A stretch of 63,357 nt of DNA from Acidimicrobiales bacterium (GTDB lineage Bacteria; Actinomycetota; Acidimicrobiia; Acidimicrobiales; Acidimicrobilacustridaceae): positions 385,001 to 448,357 of the forward strand of contig JAGYKS010000039.1 in NCBI GenBank assembly GCA_018401565.1, read 5' to 3'. The notes under the pieces are model-generated. The model had not been told where the DNA came from and searched no databases. It worked only from the letters and a program-made list of their open reading frames with translations. A program made the translations under genes and the position numbers. Of this stretch, positions 32,939-42,618 are shown one piece after another; position 1 is the first letter of the stretch, and the number at the start of each line of letters is the position of its first letter.

Positions 32939-34134
32939 GCTGAAACTCCTTCAGGGGAATGGATGGACGAAACCGTGATCTGTCGGCCGCTGGCCGCCGA
33001 CTCGAGGGCGGCCTCGAGCACGGCGATGACCCGGAGACCGTCGCCAAAGTCGGGGTGGATGGGCTGGCCGACGTGGATAGCGGTGACGAAGTCGGCGACG
33101 GTGTGCACAAACGTGTGCTCGTAGCCGATCGTGTGCCCCGGCGGCCACCAACGACCGGCATAGGGATGGCAGGCCTCGGTGACGAGGATCGTGCGGAAGC
33201 CGCGGGCATGCTCGGGATCGTGTCGCGAGTAAAATTCCAGTTCGTTCATCCGCTCGAGGTCGAAGGCGAGGCTGCCCTCGCTGCCGTAGATCTCGAAGCG
33301 GTTGCGATTCTTGCGGCCGGTTGCGAAGCGGGTGGCCTCGAAGGAACCGATCGCACCGTTGGCAAACCGCACGTGCATCAGGGATGCGTCCTCCACCGTC
33401 ACTCTCCCGCGGGCCGCTGAATCCGCGGTCTCGCCGGCTGAAAAGGTCGCCGCCCCGGCGCCCGGCAGCGGCCGTTCGTGGATAAAGCCGGCGGTCAGGC
33501 ACGACACGGTCTCGATCCTGCCGACGAGAAAGTGGGCCAGGTCGATGCTGTGCGAGTTGAGGTCACCGTGCGGGCCTGAGCCGGCGTGCTCCCGCTGCAG
33601 GTGCCAGGTGATCGGAAACTCAGGATCGATGATCCAGTCCTGTTGATACGTGGCCCGCCAGTGGAAGATGCGGCCGATCCGTCCCTCGTCAATGAATTGT
33701 TTCGCCAACTGGATCGCCGGAACCCGCCGATAGTTGTGGTTTACGCAATGACAAACCCCGGCGTGGCGCACGGCCGCCAGCATCGCCTCCGCCTCGGCCT
33801 GAGTGAGTGCCAGCGGCTTCTCGCAGAGCACGTGCTTTCCTGACTCTGCCGCGGCAATCGCGACGGCAGCATGCAGCGCCTGCGGCACGCAGACGTCGAT
33901 CACGTCGATGTCGTCGCGGGCCACGAGCCGGCGCCAGTCCGTCTCCACGCTCTGCCAGCCCCAGCGACGGGCGAATTCCTCCGTGGCCACGCGGTCTCGT
34001 CCGCAGGCTGCTCGCAGCTCGATCGGCCTCGGCAGATCGAAAAACCGCGGGGCCTGCAGCCACGCATTGGAATGGGCCCGGCCCATGAATCTCGTGCCGG
34101 CGATGCCGATCCGCAGCGGAGATGCCTCAGGCAT
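32935..34134 (-). CDS. Gfo/Idh/MocA family oxidoreductase
   Basis: NAD(P)-dependent sugar/cyclitol dehydrogenase (399 residues). The start at 34134 gives MPEASPLRIGIAGTRFMGRA, a Rossmann motif. Further landmarks are VIDVCVPQALHAAVAIAA, the family motif CEKPLALTQAEAEAML, and the catalytic-region DLNSHSIDLAHFLVG (His and Asp), in a C-terminal alpha/beta domain. It overlaps the upstream isomerase gene by 8 bp and the downstream PhyH gene by 4 bp. Paired with a TIM-barrel isomerase/epimerase, it resembles inositol or keto-sugar catabolic modules. It is cytosolic, with no signal sequence. Confidence 0.9.
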   Translation of the reverse strand: MPEASPLRIGIAGTRFMGRAHSNAWLQAPRFFDLPRPIELRAACGRDRVATEEFARRWGWQSVETDWRRLVARDDIDVIDVCVPQALHAAVAIAAAESGKHVLCEKPLALTQAEAEAMLAAVRHAGVCHCVNHNYRRVPAIQLAKQFIDEGRIGRIFHWRATYQQDWIIDPEFPITWHLQREHAGSGPHGDLNSHSIDLAHFLVGRIETVSCLTAGFIHERPLPGAGAATFSAGETADSAARGRVTVEDASLMHVRFANGAIGSFEATRFATGRKNRNRFEIYGSEGSLAFDLERMNELEFYSRHDPEHARGFRTILVTEACHPYAGRWWPPGHTIGYEHTFVHTVADFVTAIHVGQPIHPDFGDGLRVIAVLEAALESAASGRQITVSSIHSPEGVSA

Positions 34135-34996
34135 GCGCTGCCTCCCCGGCCACGAGCCGCTTGAGATACGCGACGCTGCGCTCGACCATCTCGTCTTCGC
34201 GGCCAAGCCACCGCTCAGCCGGCATGTCCACTTCGAAGGCCAGCAGCCCGTGATATCCCGCGCGGGCCAGGATGGCGACGATTGTGTCGATCTCGACGAG
34301 GCCCTCGCCGGCGGCCACGCAGGCGAAGTAGTTCCAGCTGCGGACGCTGCGGCCTTTCACCGGTTCGATGTCCTTGATGTGGGTGGCGAGCACGTGTGGC
34401 GCCAGTTTCTCGGTGGCCTCGACTGGATCGTCTTGGACGCGGAGGAAATTGGCCGTGTCGAGATTGACGCCAAAGAATGGTGAGTCGACTTCCTCGATCA
34501 GTCGCAGGATCTCATCGGCGTCGTAGTCGATATGGTTCTCGATCGCCAAGGAGACGCCCTCATCGGCGGCCACGCGCACCGCCTCCTTGAACCAGCCGCT
34601 CAGGATGCGGAGCTGCGGTTCGTGCGGCTCGCGAACGAAGCTGAAGCTGCTCCCGACCACCCGCATCACCGTCGCACCGATGGCCTTGGCGTGGTGGATG
34701 TGGCGGATCATGTCATCCTTGGCCTCTCGATTCCTGCCCGCTTCGAGGCCGTCGGGGTGACCCCACGCGTAGACCCGATCAAAGCTGTGGGCGTCGAGCC
34801 GCGCCCGCACGTCGGCAAGGTAGCCGGCATCAAAGCTGGGAAAGAAGCACGACTCGAGCGAGATTCCCTCGCAGCCGAGTTCGTGGGCCCGGTCGATCAC
34901 TGCGGCCATCGTAAAAGGTGTGACCGGCGGAAGCTGCTCCGGGTAAACATCACCCAGGAAGCGATGGTAGCAGTAGCTGTCGATACCGACTTTCAT
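34127..34996 (-). CDS. sugar phosphate isomerase/epimerase (AP endonuclease 2 superfamily)
   Basis: A 289-residue cytosolic TIM barrel. The start at 34996 gives MKVGIDSYCYHRFLGD. Metal ligands are probably Glu in VSLAIENHIDYDADEIL, Asp/Asn in FGVNLDTANFL, His in VLATHIKDIEPV and Glu in GLLAFEVDMPAE, as in IolE/IolI-like enzymes. It is first in a three-gene overlapping operon with Gfo/Idh/MocA and PhyH genes. The 281-bp divergent gap to the SNF2 gene (34997-35277) must contain both promoters, but I see no clear consensus in it. Confidence 0.88.
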   Translation of the reverse strand: MKVGIDSYCYHRFLGDVYPEQLPPVTPFTMAAVIDRAHELGCEGISLESCFFPSFDAGYLADVRARLDAHSFDRVYAWGHPDGLEAGRNREAKDDMIRHIHHAKAIGATVMRVVGSSFSFVREPHEPQLRILSGWFKEAVRVAADEGVSLAIENHIDYDADEILRLIEEVDSPFFGVNLDTANFLRVQDDPVEATEKLAPHVLATHIKDIEPVKGRSVRSWNYFACVAAGEGLVEIDTIVAILARAGYHGLLAFEVDMPAERWLGREDEMVERSVAYLKRLVAGEAAHA

Positions 34997-35277
34997 GACC
35001 GTAGGGCTCCTCAGAATGGATTTCAGGACTTTAAGGCTCTCCCTCTGCAGATGCTTGTGTGGGTGCGGCGGGGAACGTGATAGAACCGGCGACCACGTCG
35101 CGTCGTCGGTGCAAGGCGTCGAACGAGCCCGTGCGACGGCATTTGCCCCAGTGTGAGACCGATTCAACCCGTCTCGCTCGCACAAATCGCCATGCCTGTC
35201 GATCGAAAGCACCCGGGCGGATACACTGGCATGTTTCGCGCCGCCCATCCATTCATCATCCCCATTCATCCCCGCGC

Positions 35278-38200
35278 ATGACATCACTCGAGAAACGACT
35301 CGCCAAACATTTCGCCCCCGCCGACATCAAAGCCGCCCGTGAGATCACCCCCACCCGCCTCTCCTGCCCGCGGGTGGGGCAGGTGCGGGCGATCTTCAAG
35401 GCGGAGTCGGGTGAGACCCAGGAAGTGTTTCTCGAACTCGCCGCCGGCCGCCGCGGCGGCATGACCCTCGAGAGTCGCTCGACCACGCAGCCCGGCCGAG
35501 CCGGACGGCCCTGCCCGCTCCTGGCCGCCACGCTCATGGAGATCGATCGCCGCTCGCTCTTCTCCTCGATCCACGACCACACGCCCGTCGCACTCGATGT
35601 GATCCCTGCCGACGACTTCGAGGAGAGCGGCGAGCCCGCACAGGATGACGAAGCCGAAGAACCTCCGCTGGTGCCAATCCGTTCGCAGCCGGTCGTCGCC
35701 CGACCGGCCAGCCCCCGCGGCGCGGCTGCGGCGGCGGCCGCCAGCCCGCCTGGGCGACCGAACTCGACGAACGCCGCCGGCTCGTCGAGCCGGCCGTGCG
35801 CACGGCCGGCCTGCATATCGGTGATGCCCGGCGAACGGCCGGCGCGCTCGTCTTCGTGCTCGACATCGCAGCCTCGCTCGACGCCCACGCGGTGGTCGTC
35901 GTGCCGTCGCGGATGCAGCTCGATGTGACAGGCCAGGCCACGGGCCGACCGAAGCCCGTCATCATCGGTCCGGAGCATGTCGCACTCGACCAGCTCGACC
36001 AGCTCGAGCGGTCGCTCATCGCCCGCCTCGTGGGCACCGTGGCCGTGAGCGACACCGGCTCGACAGCGCCGCTCGAGCGCCGCTCGATCGCCCGGATCGC
36101 CATCAGCCCGCAGGCCACGGCGACCGACCTGGCCATGCTGTGCGAGACCGGCCGGCTGGTCGTACAGCCCGAGCCGCGGCGACAGCCAGAACTGGTGGAG
36201 CCACTCGCCTGGGATGGCAGCCGCCCCTGGGAGTTTGCCCTCGTACTCGAGCCGGACGACGACGGCAGCCTGCGGGCCGCGCTCGAGGAGGATTCCGCCC
36301 TTGATGACGGCGTGGCCCTCTCGCCGGCGGCCACCCGCCAAGGCCACCCTGCGCGGCATGCTCGTTCGCGGGAGCCAGCGAAAAGACATCAAGGAGCCGC
36401 GGGCGATTCTGCGGTCGGGGCTGATCGTTTTCCCCGATCGGCTGGCGCGGCTGTCGCTGCCAGACTCCGCCGACACCTCCCCGACGGCCTGGATGGATCA
36501 ATTTGAGCGCCGCGGGCCGATCGAGCTGGCCGGCGGGCAGGTCGACGGGCTCATCGAACAGCTGGCCACGCTGGCCGACGTGCCGCGAATCGTGCTGCCC
36601 GGCTGGACGGGCTGGCGAATCGAGTCGGGGCCACCCCGGCCCAAGCTGGTGCTCGGCGACGTACCCGCTGTCGCCGATGAAGAACTCGATGATGGCCGGC
36701 CCCGCCGCGGCCGGCGTCGTGCTGCGGCCCGCGTGCAGCTGGCCGGGAGCGTGTGGTTTGACTACAGCGGCATGATGATCGCCGCCGACGATCCGGCGGG
36801 CGGAGCCGCCGATGCCACGCGGCGAGTGCTCGTGCGACGGGATCGCGCCGCCGAGCGGGAGGCCTTGGCGATGCTCCCGAAGCATGGCGCCACGCCGGCC
36901 AAGCACGACGATCCCGACGCCCCCTTCGCGCATCATGTCGAGATTCCCCGCGGCCGGCTCGATGCCTCGGTGCCTGCGCTGGCGGCGGCCGGCTGGGCCG
37001 TGGAGGTGGCCGGGCGGCGGTATCGGCCGGCGGGCAGTGTCGCCTGGAACGTGACCAGCGGCATCGATTGGTTTGAGCTCTCTGGTACGGTCGACTTCGG
37101 CGGTGTGTCGGCGGAGATGCCCGAACTCTTGGCAGCCCTCGCCCGCGGCGAACGATCGGTGCAGCTGTCAGACGGCTCGATCGGCATTCTGCCCGACGAC
37201 TTTGCGGCGGAGTTTGAGCCGATGGCCGCGCTGGCCCAAAACCAGGATGGCACGCTCCGCTACAGTCGGATTCAGGTGGCCCTTCTCGATGCCCTGCTGG
37301 CGGGTCAACCGACCGCCCATGTCGACGAGGCTTTCGAGCGGATCCGCGAGGAACTCGCGCGGGGCGAGCGGCCCGATGCCGCCGACGAACCAGAAGCCTT
37401 CGAGGGCACGCTGCGACACTATCAACGCGAAGGGCTCGGCTGGCTGGCGTTTCTCGAGCGGATGGGCCTCGGCGGCTGCCTGGCCGACGATATGGGCCTC
37501 GGCAAGACGATCCAGGTGCTCGCGCTGCTCGTGCGGCGGCAGGCGGTGCTCGCTGAGTCGGGCGTGGCCCACCGGCCGTCGCTGGTCGTGGTTCCCAAGA
37601 GCCTGATCTTCAACTGGATCGAGGAGGCGAAAAAATTTGCTCCCATGCTGCGGGTCCTCAACTTCACCGGCAACACGCGGACCGACACGACCACGGAACT
37701 GACCGACCATGATCTCGTGCTCACCACCTACGGCACGCTCCGCCGCGACATCATGCAGCATCGGGAGACCGAGTTCGACTATGTGATCCTCGACGAGGCG
37801 CAGTCGATCAAGAATGCCGCCAGTCAGGCGGCGAAGGCCTGCCGGCTCCTGAAGGCCCGCCACCGCCTCGCTGTTACGGGCACGCCGGTGGAAAACCACA
37901 TCGGCGAGCTGTGGAGCATCTTCGAGTTTCTCAACCCCGGCCAGCTCGGCAGCGCGACTCGGCTGAAGAAGTTCCTCGCCGGCGGCCGCGGCAACGGCTC
38001 CGAGCTTGTGGCCCGCGCGGTGCGGCCCTACCTCCTGCGCCGCACGAAGGCGCAAGTGCTCTCCGACCTGCCGGAGAAGACGGAGCAGACCATCTTCTGC
38101 GAACTCGGTGAGCAGCAGCGAAAGGCCTACGACGAGCTCCGGGAGCACTACCGCCAGGAACTCACCGGCCGCATTGGTCGCATGGGCATCGGCCGCTCGC

Positions 38201-38793
38201 GGATCGCGGTGCTCGAGGCGCTGTTGCGGCTGCGGCAGACGGCCTGCCATCCGGGCCTCATCGATCGCGACCAGATCGACGAGCCGGGCGCCAAGCTGGA
38301 AACGCTCCTCGAGCAGCTCGGCGAGGTGCTCGACGAAGGCCACAAGGTGCTCATCTTCAGCCAGTTCACCAGCTTCCTGGCGATCCTTCGCCATCATCTC
38401 GACCAGCGGAGCGTGGTCTACGAATACCTCGACGGCAAGACGACCGACCGGCAGGCCCGCGTGCAGCGCTTCCAGGAGGATGCCGACTGTCGGCTGTTTC
38501 TCATCTCGCTCAAGGCGGGCGGCCAGGGGCTCAACCTCACCGCGGCCGACTACATCTACATCCTCGACCCGTGGTGGAACCCAGCCGTCGAGGCGCAGGC
38601 CGTCGACCGAGCCCACCGCATCGGCCAGACACGCCGGGTGTTTGCCTACCGGCTCATCGCCCGCGACACGGTGGAAGAAAAGATCCTCGCGTTGCAAGAC
38701 CGCAAGCGGGAACTCGCCGAATCGATCGTGCAGGCCGACGAAAGCCTGATCACGAGCCTCACCGCGGAAGACGTCGAGTTGCTGCTATCTTGA
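35278..38793 (+). CDS. SNF2-family helicase-like ATPase (two frameshifts)
   Basis: A roughly 1170-residue DNA-dependent ATPase. The N-terminal ~650 residues have no domain I can name and are split by frame changes at about 35700-35750 and 36330-36345, which compensate. The SNF2 core begins near 37400: LRHYQREGLGWLAFLERMG, Walker A DDMGLGKTIQVL, LVVVPKSLIFNWIEE, Walker B VILDEAQSIKN, and LAVTGTPVENHIGELWSIF. The C-terminal helicase lobe has VLIFSQFTSFLAIL, YEYLDGKTTDRQARVQRFQ, FLISLKAGGQGLNLTAADYI and DPWWNPAVEAQAVDRAHRIG. It probably remodels protein-DNA complexes or aids transcription. The indels lie only in the poorly conserved part, in G/C-rich runs. Confidence 0.88.
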
Positions 38794-38826
38794 GCGCGGC
38801 GCTCGCCATCCTGGCCTCGCTTCGCT

Positions 38827-38842
38827 TTCCGACCCCCGGTCG
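38827..38842. terminator. hairpin after the SNF2 gene
   Basis: TTCCGACC-CC-CGGTCGGAA-like sequence forms an 8-bp stem with a tiny C-rich loop about 35 bases after the SNF2 stop codon, followed by GAAAAGC rather than a T run. It could be a factor-dependent terminator or part of the adjoining repeat-derived stretch. Confidence 0.35.
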
Positions 38843-38898
38843 GAAGAAAAGCGGGCCTCCAGGCCTTACTCGCATCCGACGCAGTCATCCGCTTCGAA

Positions 38899-38972
38899 GC
38901 TGCCATCGAGCGAACGAAGGGCAGGATGCCCGTAGAGAGCGTCCGGCGATGTGGCACGGGCAACCCCTCGCG
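38899..38972. repeat. MITE-like element C, right-half copy
   Basis: GCTGCCATCGAGCGAACGAA, then GGGCAGGATGCCCG and GGCACGGGCAACCCCTCGCG, match the right half of the complete element at 54902-55042 (positions about 54970-55042). The left terminal repeat is missing, so this is a truncated copy. It lies between the SNF2 gene and the PhoB-type regulator. Confidence 0.75.
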
Positions 38973-39086
38973 ACACGACCGCCGCCTTTCACGAAAATCT
39001 AACGCGTTTCCGGCTGGCAGGCAGACGGTAGACTCACCACGATGACAACCACATTCGCCCCACCGTTCCCACTGCACGGAGGATGC

Positions 39087-39815
39087 GTGAAGCATTCTGT
39101 CGCCAGTTCAAAATCGCTCGATCACTCCCCCGGCCACCATGTGCTTGTGGTCGACGACGAGGAGGATCTTCTCGAACTCGTCCGCTACAACCTCACCAAG
39201 GAGGGCTACCGCGTCAGCTGCGTGGCCACCGGCGACGAGGCGCTCAAAGTGGTTCGCCGCCAGCCGCCCGACCTGATCGTGCTCGACCTGATGCTGCCGA
39301 TGATCGACGGCCTCGAGGTCTGCCGTCGGCTCAAGGGCGACTCCAAGACCCGCGACATCCCGATCATCATGCTCACCGCCAAGAGCGAGGAGAGCGACAT
39401 GATCGCCGGGCTCGACCGGGGGGCCGACGACTACGTCACCAAGCCGTTCAGCCCGCGGGTACTCGCCGCCCGGATCAAGGCCGTCCTGCGACGCAAGGAG
39501 GCCGAACTGCAGGCGGAGCACGAGGCCACCGTGTCGGTGGGCGAATTGGTGATCCACCCCGGTCGCCACGAGGTGACCCTCGCCGGCCAGCCGCTGATCC
39601 TCACCTACACCGAGTTCTCGCTCCTGCATTTTCTCGCCAAACGGCCTGGCTGGGCCTATTCTCGCACACAGATCGTCGACGCGGTGAAGGGTGAGGATTA
39701 TCCTGTGACGGAGCGCTCGGTAGACGTGCAAGTCGCTGGCCTGCGTAAGAAACTCGGTTCGTTCGGTTCCTACATCGAAACGGTCCGTGGCGTGGGATAC
39801 CGATTCCGGGCGTGA
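39087..39815 (+). CDS. PhoB-type OmpR-family response regulator
   Basis: Start GTG at 39087 is chosen for a GGAGGA Shine-Dalgarno sequence 5 nt upstream; an in-frame ATG at 39042 would add 15 residues. The receiver domain has acidic pocket VVDDEEDLLELV, phospho-acceptor Asp in IVLDLMLPMIDG (~67), Thr in IIMLTAKSEE and Lys in YVTKPFSPR. The C-terminal winged helix includes LTYTEFSLLHFLAKRPGWAYSR and RSVDVQVAGLRKKLG … RGVGYRF. It is probably the DNA-binding half of a phosphate-starvation or envelope two-component system with the histidine kinase 22 bp downstream. Confidence 0.92.
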   Translation: MKHSVASSKSLDHSPGHHVLVVDDEEDLLELVRYNLTKEGYRVSCVATGDEALKVVRRQPPDLIVLDLMLPMIDGLEVCRRLKGDSKTRDIPIIMLTAKSEESDMIAGLDRGADDYVTKPFSPRVLAARIKAVLRRKEAELQAEHEATVSVGELVIHPGRHEVTLAGQPLILTYTEFSLLHFLAKRPGWAYSRTQIVDAVKGEDYPVTERSVDVQVAGLRKKLGSFGSYIETVRGVGYRFRA

Positions 39816-39837
39816 TTGATCACCCTGGTCTCGATCC

Positions 39838-41646
39838 ATGCCTCGCACGCGGTTTGTCTGGCGACTCTCTTCCGCGCTTGGGGCGTTGGCGGCGGTCGTG
39901 CTCGTGGGCTGCTTCTGGGTGGCCTCGGTGGAATTGGCCAGCCTGGCCGATGCAGCGCTGCTCCGTCGTTTGACAGACGCCCTCGCTGCCGTCACGAAAC
40001 TCCTGCCGACCGCTGGAGGGCCGATCGATCCTGCTGCCTTCACCACCGCCGCCACGGCGGTGCAGCGGACGGCCCAGGTAGAGCTCAGCCTGCTGGAGCC
40101 CGACGGGAGTGTGGTCGCCACAACACTCCCTCCCGCCGGCTCCGACGATACGCCCGGCGAAGCGGTAGCGCTCTCGCTGCGGTCGGATTCCTTTCTGGCC
40201 GACGCCCGCGCCCGGCCGCACCGCCATCACGAGCAGCTACGACGTGGCCCGCGGCCGCCGCATCCTTCGCGATGGCGGTGCCAGTGGGCCCGGTCGGGCA
40301 ACCGACGGCAATTCTGCGGGCCTCCACCGACACCAGCCGCTCCGATCGCCGAACTGGCCAGCTCGCAGCGGTCGATCCTCTTCGGCTTTTTACTCTGTGC
40401 GGGGGCGGCCGCGGCCGCCGCGGCCGCGCTGGCCACGCGGCTTGCCCGGCCGGTCCGCGAACTGGCCCAGGCCGCTGCCGACGTCGCCGGTGGAAACAGC
40501 GCGGCGCCGCTCCCCACGCCCGACGTCGCCGAGCTCTCCACACTCACCTCGGCGATCCACATTCTCCGCGAGCAGCTGGTGGAGCGGGGGCTCACGATCG
40601 GCCGGCAAGACACCGAGCAGGAGGCCGTGCTCGACAGCATGATCGAGGGCGTGCTGGCCATCGATGCCCGGCAGCGGGTGCTGGGCATCAACCGCGCGGC
40701 GGCCGACCTCTTCGAACTCGACATGGAGGCCGACCTCGGCCGCTCTATGCAGGATGTGATCCGCAACCCCGATCTGCGGCGGTTCGCCCTCCGGGCCATC
40801 GATTGTCGCGAACCGGTCGAAGACGACATCGTGCTCCCTGGCCCCCGCGACCGCACCATCCGCGTCCGCGGCACGGCCCTTCGCGATGTGTCGGGAGAGG
40901 GCGGGGCGGTGATCGTGCTCAACGACGTCACCGACTTGAAGCGGCTGGAAAACGTGCGGCGGGATTTTGTGGCCAACGTGTCCCACGAACTCAAAACCCC
41001 GGTCGCATCGATCAAGGGCTTCGTGGAGACGCTGCTCGACGGCGCCGCCGACGATCCCGAAGACCGGCGACGGTTTCTCGACATCATCGCCCGGCAGGCG
41101 GACCGGCTGGAGGCGATCATCGAGGACCTGCTGGCCCTCTCGCGGATCGAGCAGAGCGAGGGCGCCGGCACGCTGCCTCTGGAGACGACCGCCATCGCCG
41201 CCCTGCTCGGTGAGGCCGCCAACGACTGTCTGCCCCGGGCCACGGAGCGGGCGATCCGTCTGGAGGTCGAGTGCGATGCCGACCTCGAGGCGGTGGTCAA
41301 TGCTCCCCTGGTCGAGCAGGCACTGATCAACCTGATCGACAACGCGATCAAGGCCTGCGAGGCCGACGACACGATCCGCGTGTCGGCCCGCCTGGCTGCG
41401 GACGATGCCGGCGAGGCCGCGCTGGAGATCACGGTGCAGGACGAGGGGTGCGGCATCGAGCCGGCCCATCTGCCGCGGCTGTTCGAGCGGTTTTACCGGG
41501 TCGACAAGGGCCGCAGCCGCACGCTCGGCGGCACCGGCCTCGGGCTCTCGATCGTCAAGCACATCGTGCAGGCCCACGGCGGCACCGTGGGCGTGGAGAG
41601 CACCCCGGGCACGGGCACGATGTTCACGCTCCGCATGCCCGCGTAG
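39838..41646 (+). CDS. PhoR-type sensor histidine kinase (three compensating frameshifts)
   Basis: 602-residue reading frame. An N-terminal membrane segment (LSSALGALAAVVLVGCFWVA), an extracytoplasmic region, and a second segment (SILFGFLLCAGAAAAAAAAL) precede a HAMP-like part (residues ~200-260). A PAS domain (VLDSMIEGVLAIDARQRVLG) follows, then HisKA (FVANVSHELKTPVASIKGF, phospho-His) and HATPase_c (NLIDNAIKAC, DEGCGIEPAHLPRLFERF, GGTGLGLSIVKHIV). Between about 40205 and 40340 the conserved-looking sequence GRTAITSSYDVARGRRIL then FAMAVPVGPVGQPTAILRAS lies in the other two frames. Three one-base shifts thus sum to zero. The stop TAG is the GTAG foot of a REP palindrome. Confidence 0.88.
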   Translation: MPRTRFVWRLSSALGALAAVVLVGCFWVASVELASLADAALLRRLTDALAAVTKLLPTAGGPIDPAAFTTAATAVQRTAQVELSLLEPDGSVVATTLPPAGSDDTPGEAVALSLRSDSFLADARARPHRHHEQLRRGPRPPHPSRWRCQWARSGNRRQFCGPPPTPAAPIAELASSQRSILFGFLLCAGAAAAAAAALATRLARPVRELAQAAADVAGGNSAAPLPTPDVAELSTLTSAIHILREQLVERGLTIGRQDTEQEAVLDSMIEGVLAIDARQRVLGINRAAADLFELDMEADLGRSMQDVIRNPDLRRFALRAIDCREPVEDDIVLPGPRDRTIRVRGTALRDVSGEGGAVIVLNDVTDLKRLENVRRDFVANVSHELKTPVASIKGFVETLLDGAADDPEDRRRFLDIIARQADRLEAIIEDLLALSRIEQSEGAGTLPLETTAIAALLGEAANDCLPRATERAIRLEVECDADLEAVVNAPLVEQALINLIDNAIKACEADDTIRVSARLAADDAGEAALEITVQDEGCGIEPAHLPRLFERFYRVDKGRSRTLGGTGLGLSIVKHIVQAHGGTVGVESTPGTGTMFTLRMPA

Positions 41647-41668
41647 GACAGGCTGAAGCCTGTCCTAC
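41643..41668. repeat. REP-like palindrome with GTAG on both sides, shared by two convergent stop codons
   Basis: GTAGGACAGGCT-GA-AGCCTGTCCTAC is a perfect 12-bp inverted repeat with a 2-nt centre. The TAG at 41644-41646 is the stop of the histidine kinase gene, and the CTA at 41665-41667 is the complement of the TAG stop of the LOG gene. The hairpin is the whole intergenic region, and it presumably terminates transcription from both sides. Confidence 0.97.
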
Positions 41669-42612
41669 TTCTGTTCCGGCTTCAGCTTCGCGTGGAAGTC
41701 GAGGATCTGCTGCCAGGCCTCTTCCGGTGTCTCGGCATAGGTGAAGAGGTCGAGATGGTGGTCGGAGATCACCCCGGAGTCGGCGAGAAACTGGAAATCG
41801 ATCACCTTCGACCAGTAGTCGCGGCCGAAGAGGATGATCGGCACCGGCTGCATGCGGTGGGTCTGCCGGAGCGTGAGCGCCTCGAACATCTCGTCGAGCG
41901 TGCCGAAGCCACCCGGAAAGAGCACCACCGCGGCCGCCCGGAGGATGAAGTGAAACTTCCGCAGGGCGAAATACTTGAACTGGAAGCAGAGCTCCGGCGT
42001 GATGAACGGATTGGGCTGCTGCTCGGCCGGGAGCTTGATATTGAGGCCGATCGACTTGCAGCCCACGTCGAAGGCACCGCGATTGGCTGCCTCCATGAGG
42101 CCCGGCCCGCCGCCGGTCACGATCACATAATGCCGCTCTTCCTCGCACTGGCTGTCGATGGACACGATCCGGGCGAATTCCCGGGCGGCATCGTAATACT
42201 GACTCATCGCCACGAGCCGTTCGCTCCGCTCTACTTCTCGGTGCGCCCGCGTATCACCGGGCGCTGCCGCCGCCGCCCGGCGGGCCTCCGAAAGCCGTCG
42301 CTCGGCTGCCGTCCGCTCGACCACCTGCGTGCCCCCAAACACGATCACGGTGCTGGTGATGTTGTCTTTGAGCAAGCCCAGTTCGGCCTTGCCCAACTCC
42401 AAGAGCATCCGCACGCCCCGCATCTCCACCCGCTGAAGCAGCGCCGGGTCTTCCTGCGCCAGGCTGTAGCTGGGCGAGGAAAGAATCTGCTCCATGTTTT
42501 CGGCGACCAGGGCCACGTCATTACCGAGCGTGGTGTCCGGGAGAATGTCGCAGGCCTTCACCCGCTCCGCTGCTGACGCCGGTGTCCGCTTCTCTTTCGC
42601 TTGCTTTGCCAT
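41665..42612 (-). CDS. LOG family protein (nucleotide 5'-monophosphate phosphoribohydrolase-like)
   Basis: 315-residue TIGR00730/LOG protein with the two family signatures: YVIVTGGGPGLMEAANRGA and PGGFGTLDEMFEAL (PGGxGTxxE), plus the intervening Arg-Lys pair in YFALRKFHF. It would release a base from a nucleoside 5'-monophosphate, as in cytokinin activation, or act as a PpnN-like nucleosidase. About 85 extra N-terminal residues, rich in Glu/Lys/Leu, precede the core. It starts 6 bp after the beta-CASP nuclease gene and is last in the csrA operon. Confidence 0.9.
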   Translation of the reverse strand: MAKQAKEKRTPASAAERVKACDILPDTTLGNDVALVAENMEQILSSPSYSLAQEDPALLQRVEMRGVRMLLELGKAELGLLKDNITSTVIVFGGTQVVERTAAERRLSEARRAAAAAPGDTRAHREVERSERLVAMSQYYDAAREFARIVSIDSQCEEERHYVIVTGGGPGLMEAANRGAFDVGCKSIGLNIKLPAEQQPNPFITPELCFQFKYFALRKFHFILRAAAVVLFPGGFGTLDEMFEALTLRQTHRMQPVPIILFGRDYWSKVIDFQFLADSGVISDHHLDLFTYAETPEEAWQQILDFHAKLKPEQK

Positions 42613-42618
42613 GGGTGA

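Noticed and set aside
37168..38697. 509-codon open frame antisense to the SNF2 ATPase
   Set aside because: The + strand encodes all SNF2 helicase motifs in order. The antisense product has no recognisable features.
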